A stretch of 64,000 nucleotides of DNA from Mytilus californianus (GCF_021869535.1 NW_026262712.1:64164100-64228099); one strand, 5' to 3'. Positions 1-13,194 are shown, counted from the stretch's first letter. Notes: generated by a model not told the origin, from the sequence alone. A program made the numbers and translations.

Positions 1-973
1 CTGGAGAATAGGCTATTAAAAAATAATTTATCTACTCTACATGTGGAATATTTTGTGAAAATATAAGAAGTGGCAATTCTTACCTTTCATACATTTAGTT
101 TCATTGATAAAATATGATATGGACTTGTCCAGTGTCCAGTTTGAAGGTCATTTAAGTTACTGTACACGTGTGTGTACATCAAACAAGAAAAGCAATTATA
201 ATTCAGTTTTAAGAAAAAAAACAAATTTTTCGAATACATTTTGTTGTAAATTTTCAGCTAAATAAATTATAAAAACAAAAATAACCATCTTTATTGTTTC
301 ATTCATGCTCGTTCTGATTTAATAAATATACAAGTATGAAAAATTGCATCAGTTTAAAGGTAAGCTAAAAATAACTTAATCCAATCAAATTGCTTTAGAT
401 TCAATAATAATGACCGGTCCACGTCAAAATACGTAATAGGGGTAAAATGGGTAGCAAGAAGATGACATATATTTTTAGTTCATTTTTTGTGATAACGAAT
501 AAAATATGTCAATCAAAATGTTTGCTATAATTTCAAAAACATGTCGTTCTGTATTGGTATAATTTTTGGATCTTTTATTTGCGTATTCAAGGGAATAGAA
601 AGTTTGGGCTTCAAAAGTCTACATAATTATTGACTTTATACCGAAAAAATCGCTAAAATATCGATAAGATAACACGAGATTAGTATAATTAAAACATTTA
701 AAAAAAATATTTACTTAGATCAAGGTTAATTTTACGTAAACACATTCGTTTTATTCTTATCTTTAAATATGCATTGCTATTGAAGGTAAAGACTTTGCAC
801 TCAATATGAACTATTCATAAACATCTAGGTTTTCATAAATCTTTATATCAATATTCAAACGAGCTTGAGTTATTTAATATTCAGGTATTTTTTGAAAAAT
901 TATACTTCTTTGTACATACTCTTCTTAAATTATGACCATTCCGCAAAATACTTATATGAGTTCTCTGTGACGA
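1..973. other. Non-coding AT-rich DNA with an inverted repeat-family copy
   Basis: I see no gene. About 690-830 is an inverted (-) copy of a repeat segment that recurs at about 1300-1410 (-), 2705-2815 (+), 4060-4170 (-), 5465-5575 (+), 6550-6665 (+), 48780-48870 (-), 55390-55500 (+) and 60845-60880 (-). Its recognisable core is AATGCATATTTAAAGATAAA followed by a stretch ending near AACCTTGCTCTAAGTAA. The short ORF at 865-1089 lies in repeat DNA and resembles no protein I know. Confidence 0.6.
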
Positions 974-3728
974 TTACATCATACTATACAGATCAATTAA
1001 ATTCGGGTAATAACCGTGTTCTAAACATGTATATTGCAGTGAATTTGTGTTATCGATTATTTAGAATACTTATTAATTATGATATTTAAAAATTGATTGA
1101 ACAGATTTGTTCGTAATGCAAGCTGCACTTGGTTTTACAAAGGGGCATTATCTGCCATTTAGACAAAAAAACTACTTTTTTTCCAGACAGTTATAAAAGC
1201 GAAATAATGAAATAATATTTCACTTTAAGCAGTCAGTTTGAGTCAATTTGGTCAAAATAAGATCGAAAACATCGCAAATGTATTATTGACTTGCGAGTTA
1301 CTTAGATCAAGGTTAATTCTACGTTGTCACATTTGGTGGTTTTTTATCTTTAAATATGCATTGCTATTGAAGGTAAAGACTGTGCACTTAATACGAACTG
1401 TTTATAAAAATCTAGGTTGACATATACCTTTATATTAATATTCAAACGGGCTTGAGTTATTCGATATTCAGGGTTTTTATTCAAATGTTATGTAGAAAAT
1501 TGTTTAGCTTATCCAGTTCGGTTGGGTTTTTTTTATGGGGGATCGGTTATTGGAAATGAATGATTTTAAGATCTGGAATCGATATAGGAGAAAAGTTAAC
1601 TTGAACAAAGTTAATTTCACTTCTTCGTCCATACACGTCTTAAAAGATAATTATTTAGCGAAATACTTATGTGCGTACTCTATGACGATTACATCATACT
1701 TTACAGATCGAGTAAATTCGGAAACTAACCGTTTTTCCAGAAAATCATTTTACAGTTATTGTTTTGTTATCGATTATTTAGAACACGTATTAATTATGAT
1801 ATTCAAAAATTGATTGAACATATTTATTCGTGATGCAAGCTGCATTTAGTTTTATAAAGGGGCATTATCTGCCGTTTAGACAAAAAAATTAAAAATACGA
1901 TTTTTTTGTTGTGTCATACAGTTATAAAAGCGGAATAATGAAATAATATTTCGATATAAGTAGTCAGTTTGGTTCAATTTGATCAAAATAAGATCGAAAA
2001 CATCTCAAATGTATAATTGACTTGCAAGTCAATAATTCAACCTCATTGAACTCGTATTCGTGTAACCCTAACTTCACTTTTAGCTGAAGACGGGCTATGC
2101 ATGCCCAAAGCGTGTTCAGTTATTTAAAGAAAAGAATGCCAACATTGAAAAGTGAAACATGGGTGCAACCATAAGAAAAAACATTTCTATGACCCATTCT
2201 TCCCACAAGAATCATTCGTATTCAGATAAAACCGTGATTTACATTTTTTGAATCTATGACAAGAAATCAAACAGACCTGTAAACATCGAAATTACACAAC
2301 TCAACGTGCTTCTATTTATACCAATATTTATATCGGTTCGAATTACTATCGGCAGCCTTCGGAGATAATCTCAATGGTTAATTAGATGGTGCCTAGTCTC
2401 AAATACGCACATAATGCTGATACATTTTAATGAGTCCATGTATTGTTAATTGTTTCGTTTGGACTTTTTGTAATTTGGATTTACGTTTAAGTATGTTATG
2501 AATCAAATATGAGAATTCAAATCAAATCGGTGATCATGAAATTGACAGCTTATACCCCTTTAAACCATCTTTGTATATTTTTTTTAATTACTACTGACTT
2601 TGTTTGTTTCTTTGAATAACCTTGATTTGCAAGATGTTTATCATTCCAAAAATAGTTACCAGTCTGTTATTGATTAAGATGTAATTACATCCAATAGATG
2701 ACAGTTCATATTAAGCGCATAGTCATCAACGTCAAAAGCAATGCATATTTAAAGATAAAAACTATAACAAATGTGGCAATGGAAGTTAGATAAACCTTGC
2801 TCTAAGTAATATTTTTTGTTTTGTATTCTACTTATATTAATCTTGTGTGATTTTCTAGATATTTATATCTTATGATTCCTCTATTATCTAGTTTAAAGAA
2901 AAAAGGTAATGACATTAACGGTGCCAATATTTCTGCACCAGATGCGCAGTTCAATAATGTATGTCCCTTCAGTGATGCCCGAGGTCAAAATATTTGAAAA
3001 ATCAATGCCTAATACAAACGTTAAAATAACCCCATTAAAGGACCTAACGTATAGCCGTATATATAAGTGTAGACAAAAATAGTAAACATGCTTCAAATAG
3101 CACTTTTTATGAGTACAAAAAGATCATTTTCAAAATTTATAAAAGTGAGAATAAATTATTATCTTTTATATCCATGTATAGATGAGGCTTGAGATATTCA
3201 ATTATTAGCTTTTTTAAGGTATGTATAATATTATTTATCTTCGCCATTTTGTTTAAGTTTTTCGTGAAATGTGTTAGTGGTGTCTGTCCTACGTTCTGTG
3301 AATTTAGCCTGTCCTCTTCCTTTTAGTAAATTCATAGCTTATGTATTCAATGATTCAGTTTACTTGATAACATATATATTGGTTGATTATTAGAAATGAA
3401 AGATTTCAAGATTTTGAATCGATATAGAAAATGGTAAACTGGAACAAAGATCATTGATTTTCTCTGTCCACATACTTCTATAAAGAAAATTATTCCACGA
3501 AAAGTTTATACATGTACTCCATGACGATGACATCATACTTTAACGATCAGTTAAATTCAGGTAATAACCTTTTTCCTGAAAATTTATATAACAATGATTA
3601 CCTGTTATTGAATATTTAGCACACGCATCGATAAGAATGTTTAAAAATCCAGCAAACAGATTTATTCGTTATGCAAGCTGCATTTGCTTTATTCAACTGT
3701 CTCTGTATTTTGTGAAGTTACTACTCAC
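974..3728 (+). repeat. Tandem duplication, unit 1 (about 2.76 kb)
   Basis: This unit is repeated almost base for base from 3729 onward, at an offset of 2755-2762 bp. Differences are scattered single bases and homopolymer-length changes, which points to a recent event. Short ORFs at 1238-1420 and 3994-4176 encode identical peptides, and those at 2893-3096 and 5655-5858 differ at only one residue; this reflects the duplication, not gene function. The junction shows microhomology around CTACTCACTT. Each unit contains diverged inner copies of the same repeat family in both orientations, and a degenerate hammerhead-like motif. Confidence 0.9.
2934..2980 (-). ncRNA. Degenerate hammerhead-ribozyme-like motif
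   Basis: On the minus strand, GGCATCACTGAAGG is followed by a GACATAC-type stem region, a damaged AACT in place of GAAA, then TGCGCATC and TGGTGC. Stem I (GCATCA with TGGTGC) is intact, but the CUGANGA core and the GAAA box are mutated. This resembles the minimal type I hammerheads known from Penelope-like elements. It is probably inactive. Confidence 0.45.
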
Positions 3729-6466
3729 TTACATCATACTATACAGATCAATTAAATTCGGGTAATAACCGTGTTCTAAACATGTATATTGCAGTGAATT
3801 TGTGTTATCGATTATTTAGAATACTTATTAATTATGATATTTAAAAATTGATTGAACAGATTTGTTCGTAATGCAAGCTGCACTTGGTTTTACAAAGGGG
3901 CATTATCTGCCATTTAGACAAAAAAAACTACTTTTTTTCCAGACAGTTATAAAAGCGAAATAATGAAATAATATTTCACTTTAAGCAGTCAGTTTGAGTC
4001 AATTTGGTCAAAATAAGATCGAAAACATCGCAAATGTATTATTGACTTGCGAGTTACTTAGATCAAGGTTAATTCTACGTTGTCACATTTGGTGGTTTTT
4101 TATCTTTAAATATGCATTGCTATTGAAGGTAAAGACTGTGCACTTAATACGAACTGTTTATAAAAATCTAGGTTGACATATACCTTTATATTAATATTCA
4201 AACGGGCTTGAGTTATTCGATATTCAGGGTTTTTATTCAAATGTTATGTAGAAAATTGTTTAGCTTATCCAGTTCGGTTGGGTTTTTTTTTTTTATGGGG
4301 GATCGGTTATTGGAAATGAATGATTTTAAGATCTGGAATCGATATAGGAGAAAAGTTAACTTGAACAAAGTTAATTTCACTTCTTCGTCCATACACGTCT
4401 TAAAAGATAATTATTTAGCGAAATACTTATGTGCGTACTCTATGACGATTACATCATACTTTACAGATCGAGTAAATTCGGAAACTAACCGTTTTTCCAG
4501 AAAATCATTTTACAGTTATTGTTTTGTTATCGATTATTTAGAACACGTATTAATTATGATATTCAAAAAATGATTGAACATATTTATTCGTGATGCAAGC
4601 TGCATTCAGTTTTATAAAGGGGCATTATCTGCCGTTTAGACAAAAAAAATTAAAAATACGATTTTTTTGTTGTGTCATACAGTTATAAAAGCGGAATAAT
4701 GAAATATTATTTCGATATAAGTAGTCAGTTTGGTTCAATTTGATCAAAATAAGATCGAAAACATCTCAAATGTATAATTGACTTGCAAGTCAATAATTCA
4801 ACCTCATTGAACTCGTATTCGTGTAACCCTAACTTCACTTTTAGCTGAAGACGGGCTATGCATGCCCAAAGCGTGTTCAGTTATTTAAAGAAAAGAATGC
4901 CAACATTGAAAAGTGAAACATGGGTGCAACCATAAGAAAAAACATTTCTATGACCCATTCTTCCCACAAGAAATCATTCGTATTCAGATAAAACCGTGAT
5001 TTACATTTTTTGAATCTATGACAAGAAATCAAACAGACCTGTAAACATCGAAATTACACAACTCAACGTGCTTCTATTTATACCAATATTTATATCGGTT
5101 CGAATGACTATCGGCAGCCTTCGGAGATAATCTCAATGGTTAATTAGATGGTGCCTAGTCTCAAATACGCACATAATGCTGATACATTTTAATGAGTCCA
5201 TGTATTGTTAATTGTTTCGTTTGGACTTTTTGTAATTTGGATTTACGTTTAAGTATGTTATGAATCAGATATGAGAATTCAAATCAAATCGGTGATCATG
5301 AAATTGACAGCGTATACCCCTTTAAACCATCTTTGTATATTTTTTTCAATTACTACTGACTTTGTTTGTTTCTTTGAATAACCTTGATTTGCAAGATGTT
5401 TATCATTCCAAAAATAGTTACCAGTCTGTTATTGATTAAGATGTAATTACATTCAATAGATGACAGTTCATATTAAGCGCATAGTCATCAACGTCAAAGG
5501 CAATGCATATTTAAAGATAAAAACTATAACAAATGTGGCAATGGAAGTTAGATAAACCTTGCTCTAAGTAATATTTTTTGTTTTGTATTCTACTTATATT
5601 AATCTTGTGTGATCTTCTAGATATTTATATCTTAAGATTCCTCTATTATCTAGTTTAAAGAAAAAAGGTAATGACATTAACGGTGCCAATTTTTCTGCAC
5701 CAGATGCGCAGTTCAATAATGTATGTCCCTTCAGTGATGCCCGAGGTCAAAATATTTGAAAAATCAATACCTAATACAAACGTTAAAATAACCCCATTAA
5801 AGGACCTAACGTATAGCCGTATATATAAGTGTAGACAAAAATAGTAAACATGCTTCAAATAGCACTTTTTATGAGTACAGAAAGATCATTTTCAAAATTT
5901 ATAAAAGTGAGAATAAATTATTATCTTTTATATCCATGTATAGATGAGGCTTGAGATATTCAATTATTAGCTTTTTTAAGGTATGTATAATATTATTTAT
6001 CTTCGCCATTTTGTTTAGGTTTTTCGTGAAATGTGTTAGTGGTGTCTGTCCTACGTTCTGTGAATTTAGCCTGTCCTCTTCCTTTTAGTAAATTCATAGC
6101 TTATGTATTCAATGATTCAGTTTACTTGATAACATATATATTGGTTGATTATTAGAAATGAAAGATTTCAAGATTTTGAATCGATATAGAAAATGGTAAA
6201 CTGGAACAAAGATCATTGATTTTCTCTGTCCACATACTTCTTTAAAGAAAATTATTCCACGAAAAGCTTATACATGTACTCCATGACGATGACATCATAC
6301 TTTAACGATCAGTTAAATTCAGGTAATAACCTTTTTCCTGAAAATTTATATAACAATGATTACCTGTTATTGAATATTTAGCACACGCATCGATAAGAAT
6401 GTTTAAAAATCCAGCAAACAGATTTATTCGTTATGCAAGCTGTATTTTGTGAAGTTACTACTCACT
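3729..6466 (+). repeat. Tandem duplication, unit 2
   Basis: Second copy of the 2.76-kb unit. It lacks about 23 bp near 6442 that unit 1 has at about 3682-3705 (the ATTTGCTTTATTCAACTGTC stretch). After CTACTCACTT it continues into AAAAAACGCTTTGTCTG, which is the expected continuation of the repeat family. Unit 2 therefore holds the original right edge and the unit 1/unit 2 join is the new junction. Confidence 0.9.
5696..5742 (-). ncRNA. Degenerate hammerhead-like motif (duplicate)
   Basis: Second copy of the motif at 2934-2980, carried by the tandem duplication. It has the same intact stem I and the same damaged core. Confidence 0.45.
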
Positions 6467-8029
6467 TTAAAAAACGCTTTGTCTGTATGTTTGAATGTCC
6501 TTGATTTGTATATCCTTCCAATAATTGTTACCAGTTTGTTGTCATTTCTAATCAAAGACAGTTCATATTACGTGCATAGTCTTTATCTTTAAAAATAATG
6601 CATGTTTAAAGATAAAAATAAAACGAATGTAGTAATGTAAAATAATTAACCTGGCTCCAAGTAAAACGTTTTGTTTTTATATTTTCCTTGATATATTTAT
6701 CTTGTTTGAAAGAGCGGCGAAGGATACCAAAGGGACATTAATAATAGTATAGATATTTTATATCTAACGATCCCTTTATTATTTTAATAATTTTTTGTTG
6801 TAGAATAAAAAGGTAAGTGAAGTCAGAAATAGAAGACATGCTTTAAAAATAACGTCTTTTATTATCTTTATGTAATATGATACGCGGACAGGAAGATCAT
6901 TTTCAAGAGGTCATGATAGGAACGCCAGATGATTAAAAAAGGGGGTTGTATTAAGATAATGAAAACCTTAGCAATGAGCAAACCATCAACTGATTAGTCT
7001 TAAGTAGACGACACGCACATCTTGGGTACAAAATCATTTACCTGATGTCTTCGATGAGTTTCTTGCGAAAACTTAAAGTATTATAGCCATTTTTAAGGAG
7101 GGAACTCGTTTCTGATATTCATATTACCTTTTTACAAAAGCAAATTGCAAAATCACAAATTTTATTGTCAACACAACACATTGTATGACAATGTTATAAT
7201 CATTAAAATACAACACAAAAATTTCTCAATTCTTTACATAGTAAAAACAACGGGGTCTTTTAAACCATTCGTTTTGTTTTATTTCAATTACGACAAAATT
7301 GCTCCAGCATGAAATTTATGTTCCATTGAATGTCGTACCTATAGGATATATTCCCCTAATACATTGGCGATAGAATTGCAGTTGGAGCTAACTTGCTTGA
7401 TATCTTCTAACTAATAAGGTTAAGTTAATGTAACTGCATAAAACGTGTTGGACTGTATAAACCTCGACTCCTGCACATTTTTATGTTGTATACTACAATT
7501 GTTGCATATTTGATTCCTTGAAACATAACAAAACATCTCAGGTTTATAGACGAAGGACTAGGTTGATGTCAAGTTAATTAAAAAAATTATTAAAATACTT
7601 AAGACGGAAGAAAAGTAACTTGACAAAAATTGTTTATACATAAATGCTAAGTCAAAGTGCAATCAACACTAAGAGTATATCTACTACATTAATGAACATT
7701 AGATGGTTTCAAAAATGACGACCGAAAAACGAGCATCGAACATATTGCAGAAATTTATATACACTTTTAAACGAAAGGATTTGTTTAAATCAATAATTTA
7801 TTTAAATGGATTATGCGTTAATTTGTTCACATCAAAGTTTAAGGGCTTCAAAATTATTTATTGTCATACAGAAATTTATAAGATTTTTATGATGCTATGT
7901 TATATAGAAAAATTGATTTTAATACAAGTTTTGTTTTACCATCGGTTAGTTAAAAAATATTCTTTTTTCGTAATTCATAATTTTAAGCATTGGACAATTT
8001 CAGCTTATATCATGTGCTAGAAGTATTTT
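6467..8029. other. Repeat remnant and non-coding DNA
   Basis: 6467-6900 continues the 1-7 kb repeat family, including TTGTTTGAAAGAGCGGCGAA and ATAGAAGACATGCTTTAAAAA, which is also found at about 55685. The ORF at 7703-8020 (105 codons, ATG start) is basic, rich in Ile, Phe and Lys, and matches no family I recognise. It has no supporting exon signals, so I do not call it a gene. Confidence 0.5.
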
Positions 8030-9200
8030 TCGGAAAAAATTGATATTGTTTTATATGAAGCTACTGCTGCTGTTGATATGGAAAAGGATGCATTAGAACA
8101 GCAAACAATATAAAAGGCATTTTCAGAAAGTACTGTTTTTACACTTGTCCGTCTCCTTAGTTTAGACATGGACTATAACAGGCTATTAAAATAATGTAAT
8201 GACGTAATTTCACTGTTGTTAAAGTTTTCCAAAGAGAATGGCTAATCATTTCCATGTATCAGTTTAATATTCTATAGGGGAAAAATCAGTAAAAAATTTC
8301 CCATTGACTTCAATGCAAACCTATAACTGGAAGTAAATTCATACCGGTTTTACCTTTAAAACCCAGAAGCTTTCATATATCATTCATTAAAGTTCAACTG
8401 TAGCCCCATCTTCAGCAACAATAAAAGCAAAGGGTCATGCGGCATTTTTTGGTCATTCACATGGCAAACACTGTAGATTCGCACCAAACTCCTACACTGA
8501 TCCCCATTACGTTTCAAACCTGTAGTTAAAAAAAATAAGTAAATTCAGCATTCATTTTTTTAACCATAGTTTTGATCCATTTTATCAAAATATTTACTAC
8601 AAACATTATCTACCTATCAGTGAGGCACATGACTTCAGTGTTTTCTAGAAAGCTCTCCCCTAAATTGGCGGTCCTTTGTGATGTATATTTATTAACTCTG
8701 TTTACCCCTTTAGTCGATTTACCATTATCTCCAAGCATTGAATTGAAAGTGAGATACAAAACTAATATATTTAAATAGTTTCGATTAACCAAATGACAAT
8801 TCCTTGATATTAACCAAGACATTTTGTTAGGTAATGTATGTAAGTCGAGAACGATTCAAATTGTTAACTAAAAGACACATCGAGCAATACAGGCAAGCAT
8901 CGGGAAAATATGGGTCTAGGTAATGTACACGTACTCCATCAGCAGTTTAAAAATTTAAAAATGATATAATGCATATTCCAGTTGCATTTTCAATCATAAG
9001 TTGTCAACTTGTCCGATCAATTTTTAAAACAATATGTTAAGTAAGATCAAAATGCAATATAAAATAAAGGACATAATTTGCCAATGCAGAGCTAAGATTG
9101 TTCTTATGAAAGATGTTTTATTGTCTTTGGCTTATATCATAGACATGAATGATAATGGAGAGTGTGATGTGATTGATACTTAGATGTTTATATCTATCAT
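8030..9200 (+). repeat. Left arm of a large inverted duplication
   Basis: This segment is the reverse complement, with divergence, of about 47730-48650. Matching anchors are TTAGTTTAGACATGGACTAT (8158) against the complement at 48482-48510, ATCAAGGAA-type sequence near 8805 against 48140, and GGACATAATTTGCCAATGCAG (about 9069) against 47870. About 8283-8545 is an extra insertion absent from the other arm. The arms flank the two head-to-head APOL-like copies. Confidence 0.75.
8036..8175 (+). pseudogene. ABCC (MRP)-type transporter exon fragment, dead
   Basis: One frame reads IDIVLYEATAAVDMEKDALE, then QQTI, a TAA stop, KAFSESTVFTL, and SLDMDYNR. This matches the end of nucleotide-binding domain 2 of ABCC/MRP transporters: Walker B followed by the D-loop (usual form VLDEATAAVD) and the switch region (usual form TIAHRL). 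Here the Walker B aspartate is replaced (LYEAT), there is an in-frame stop, and the switch histidine is Arg. No other ABCC exon is visible nearby. A sister fragment lies at 48482-48624 on the opposite strand within the mirrored block, so the fragment was copied with its flanks. The family call is firm; the parent gene is unknown. Confidence 0.75.
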
Positions 9201-9487
9201 ATTGTAAGTAGAATGGTGCTAAAAAGTCAATCAAAATACTACATTCACAATCACAATTTCTTAAAGAAGTTGGCGACTAGACAAATAACAGACCACGAAA
9301 TACCACACATAAAATATCAGAAGAAACAACAAGATCCTTAAAAAAAAACCTGTTTGACATGAGTCTCTAAACGAGTAAGCCGTACCAGCTCCACTAATAA
9401 TACCGATTTCAGTCATTTTCTGCAAATAAAAATCATGAAGTGGTGGCGACTTATAAGACTTCACTATCGGATTTGAAAAAGGTTTTT

Positions 9488-10463
9488 ATCTGACCATAGT
9501 GGTATTAAAAAAATACCAACAATCCCGTCGGCTACATGAAGACCTCGTGCAGCAGGTGAAAGAACCTTAAATAAACCGCCTCCAATTCTTACTACATTAA
9601 TTTCTAGATCATCAAAGGTAGTAGCTAAGCGATGTGATGTTAAAATGTGAAAATGGTTTTAGCGATGGCATCCCATCCTGTTGTTTTAACTGCTACACCA
9701 GTTCCTACTACAACTTTATCCCAAAATTTTAACCAAAAAAAGGGGGGGGGGGCTTCTTCAATGTCTGAATGACGATTTGATTGTTTAAAAAATAACTCCT
9801 TCATGTCATGCTCTATGCTCATCTTAACATGGGTAGGCATTATATGTGTTGATATTTTACACTGAGAGTTAGCGAGGTGTAAAATATGGTCAATTATAAT
9901 GCCTACCTATGTTAAAATGAGCATAGAGCATGACTATTAGAATTATTTCGATTCTATTAGGACAAAAACGGTAATTTCATCGGTCGAAGCGTACGAAAAT
10001 GACCGAGGAATGTTTGGCTGTTCCCGTTTCCTACCCGTGAATTATTTACATTACATTTTCATATTTGATAAGTTTAAAAACTAATAGCAGGGTGAATAAA
10101 TGATGTTTTAGTAACAACATATAATAAAATGTTATGTAAGCAGCTAAAATATAGATATCTTATGACGATAAAATTGAAAATAACAAGAATGTTAACAATA
10201 AATTTGTGCGCATATGTCAGACATATTTTGTGCTTATTAGAACACGGCTTTGTTTACAAAGCGAAATAAGGACGTCATATTAGAATTTGCTTTTTCTTGC
10301 AACTTATTACCTATTTGAAGACATTCTCTTTTCCATACTTTCATTTTATCATTATATTTCTTTAAAACCTCTTCAGCTTGTGTCTTTCGTTTTCGTGAGA
10401 GAATGGCATCTGTTGCAACAGAGGTACCAACGATTATTCTTCCTGCCCCGGCTATAATACCAC
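9488..10463 (-). pseudogene. Apolipoprotein-L-like exon 2, broken
   Basis: On the minus strand, after an AG acceptor (GACATAG), the frame reads GGIIAGAGRIIVGTSVATDA and continues through KRKTQAEEVLKKYND and GNKLQEKA, closely matching exon 2 of the intact gene at 42184-43737. At about 10290 the match stops; it resumes at about 9789 with KQSNRHSDIEEA and VVVGTGVAVKTTGWDAIAKT, so about 500 bp is inserted in the exon. It then runs RIGGGLFKVLSPAARGLHVA to IPL, where a 13-bp deletion relative to the intact gene shifts the frame, and the C-terminal part is missing. Its exon 1 appears to be the remnant at 41137-41216 on the same strand, 31 kb away, separated by the large insertion 10514-40550. Confidence 0.85.
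9790..10290. mobile_element. Insertion within APOL-like exon 2, with a foldback
   Basis: The coding match of the exon is interrupted exactly here. The insert carries a foldback at 9805-9934: GTCATGCTCTATGCTCAT near the left pairs with ATGAGCATAGAGCATGAC at the right, with an inner pair GATATTTTACAC/GTGTAAAATATG around AGAGTTAGCG. The other end reads (minus) ATTCTAATATGACGTCCTTA, which I recognise as a recurrent mussel repeat. The class is not resolved. Confidence 0.6.
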
Positions 10464-10550
10464 CTATGTCATATAAAATTGAATTTTCTATCCAACAACT
10501 TAAAGAAACATTCTATAGTCTGGCTCAAGGGGTCCTGCCCGGCTAAAAAA

Positions 10551-12419
10551 CAATGCAACTTTTTTACCCCTATGTTTTAAATAATTTGACCAACAAATTA
10601 CATTCGATTACTGTCTCTCCATTCAATTAAGCTTTATTTATTTACTAACCGGTCCATTGATCATCATGTACCGCCCACTTTCCGATCCTTACGGAGGTTT
10701 AACATTGTTATGCCGGCCATTTTCCGTCTCCTGGTAACAACAGGGAGTCGTTATTGTTTTTTTTCACTTCGACTATTTCCGCTATTTCCGTGACATTCCG
10801 TCAACCAATCAACGAAACCGTTAACTTCCATCTTCTTTGCGCGGTTTCTGTAGCAGACACGCCCATCACAAATCAGAAACAGTATGCATGTTCACATAAA
10901 GTTGTCATTCTCTCTCTCGCTCTCTCGTGATGTTTGTGTAGACAAAAAAAATCGCTAAATTAATGTAAATCGTCAGACATTAAACTCTCTCTTATGTAAC
11001 TTTTAGCATTTAAATTTAGTTGCATGAAAAACAATTAGTATATTTAAATTTATTCTCATCACTTTTGCGGATGACCTTAATAATGTTTACCTATAAAATG
11101 ATTTTTTAAAAGAATTATATATTGTATAATTCGTTCTATATATAGACATTTTAACCCTCTCAGTCACAAATAATTATCAAAACCCTATTTTTTCGTGGTA
11201 AAATGCATATTTTCCGCATATTCTGGATACACATTCCTGACATTCCTGACCTAATATTCCTGTAGTGATGTCTTTTACTTTGTAAACATTAAGTTTACAT
11301 AGTTGACATTATAAAAACATTGTTATTTTATTTTCAAACTGTACCGTTAAAGCATATGACGTCATTAAAAAGAGTGTTAGTTGTGACGTTTATGTGTAAG
11401 ACGTCGAAATAAAGTAACTTGCAGGTACTTGAAAATAGTACCCTTTGTAGTGTTGTACAGTCAACGGCTTGCAAAACGGTATTGTTTATCGATTTAAATA
11501 GTCTAAAGTGTTATTGATTGCTAAAGTTCTTATGCCATCCTATCAGAGTTTCATTTTTTGAAAAGAAGGTTTCATTTTGGAAACTGTATACAGTACACAC
11601 GATACACGTCTTAAAAAATATTTAACTTGTGTTGTAAAAACTCGGAAGTCAGATAGTGTCGAAGTCTTGAATACTACCTTACAAAAAGTGCCGAAGTCAA
11701 TAATATCTCTTGGAACATCGTATCAAAATCATTACATACGCAACTGAACAATATATGCCGTGAATTAATAAATCGGCCGTACAATAATTCATTTCTATAT
11801 ATGATTATTTTATCATTTTTGTGGTGTATTATACATGTATAATGTGTTCACGTTTCACGTATGCCATCAATCCCATTGGGGTATTCATTTTTATCAATAA
11901 AAATCAATTATTTTTACTTTGCTATTACTTGAGATTTGTCAGTTGACAGCGTGGAGAACATTTTCAGGCTGCAGGTGGGAAAAAAAATAAGCCGGAGGAA
12001 ATGTACCGTTTACCAAGGCGATAAAAAAAAAAACAGTCTACTAAAAAAACATACCCACAATTTATTGAAATACATGCATTTACCTCAAGCATACATCTTT
12101 ATACTCTTAAAAAATCACGACATATGATTATTTATGTGATAAGTGATACATTAAAAACTATTTAACTATCTAAATATTTCAAAAAAACAATGCCCTACAC
12201 ATTGATTTTTTTCGGATTTCCATTTAATGTTTCATCATTTTTTGGGGGTGAAAACTAATACAAAAAGAAAGATATTAGCCAAATATCAGATGGGGACGAG
12301 AATCTCGGATTGTTTTGTTACAGCCTCAACGTAAACTATGAATAACATTTTGCCAACTTAAAACGAGTTCTTTTCAGTTATTATGAAATAGACACTGTAC
12401 ATAATTTAGACAGTTGGGA
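10551..12419. other. Non-coding sequence
   Basis: I see no gene. There is a short CT-rich microsatellite (TCTCTCTCTCGCTCTCTCG) near 10910. Base composition at 10600-10900 is less AT-rich than its surroundings. The ORF at 11936-12127 is low-complexity (Lys-rich) and unsupported. Confidence 0.5.
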
Positions 12420-12625
12420 TGGTAAAGATATAAGAAGGTGTGGTATGAGTGCCAATGACTGAGACAACTCTCCATCCAAGTCACAATTTATAAAAGTAAA
12501 CCATTATAGATCAAAGTACGGTCTTCAACACGGAGACTTGGCTCACACCGAGCAGCAAACTATAAAGGTCCCCAAAATTGACTAGTGTAAAACCATTCAA
12601 ACGGGAAAACCAACGATCTAATCAA
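12420..12625 (+). repeat. Dispersed mussel repeat, family A
   Basis: It begins GATATAAGAAGGTGTGGTAT and runs through GAGACAACTCTCCATCCAAG, CGGTCTTCAACACGGAG and GTAAAACCATTCAAACGGG. A longer and closer copy is at 23703-24175. I recognise it as a high-copy Mytilus repeat; its transposon class is unclear to me. Confidence 0.75.
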
Positions 12626-12639
12626 TGCTTGAAGATTAT

Positions 12640-13190
12640 TTGTCCTAACTTTTAATGAGGAAAATCACCGACGGTTTTTTTTTTTAAACCAGATGAATAT
12701 GCATTTTTTAGGTCTTTTTTTGTAAAATGAATTTCCTTTATTAAAAATTTGTAGAAATCCAGGATAGTTTAAGAAAGTTATTAAGATTTTTAAAACTCTA
12801 ACCACAGAGTGAATGTAATGTTAACTCAGTGGTAGAAAAACTAAGTTATTTATGAGTAAAATACGGATAAAAAGATTTTTTTTTACAAAATTTACTTCTG
12901 GATACTATCTAATGATGATAAACAAGCTTCTGTCTAAGCTTGGTAGAAATCCATGATAGTTTAAGAAAGTTATTGAAATTTTAAAAACTTAAACCAACGA
13001 GTGAATATTTGTGGACGCCACCGCCGCCGACGGAATGTAGGATCGCTATGTCTCGCTTTTTCGACAAAAGTCGAAGGCTCGACAAAAATGAATAAAGAAT
13101 TGTTACACAAATGCAAAGTCTAATGTTGTAACGAAGATATTCCAAATCTCTTCACCGAAATTCGCATATGTTTATCTTTCGAACAATGCA
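12640..13190. repeat. Diverged repeat with GCCGCCGACGGAATGTAGGAT
   Basis: Two partial direct copies share AGAAATCC(A)GGATAGTTTAAG-type sequence (12750 and 12950), and the segment ends with GTCTCGCTTTTTCGACAAAAG. Related diverged copies occur at about 17470-17600 and 19270-19340 (GCTATGTCTAGCTTGGGG). No coding content. Confidence 0.45.
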
Positions 13191-13194
13191 CAAA

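Noticed and set aside
1535-4573. Repeated ORFs (92 and 121 codons) in both tandem units
   Set aside because: Their similarity follows from the DNA duplication. Other family copies at 51-56 kb do not keep the frame.
7703-8020. 105-codon ORF on the plus strand
   Set aside because: No recognisable domain, composition typical of AT-rich non-coding DNA, and no splice or homology support. It lies directly before a dead ABCC fragment but in no continuous frame with it.
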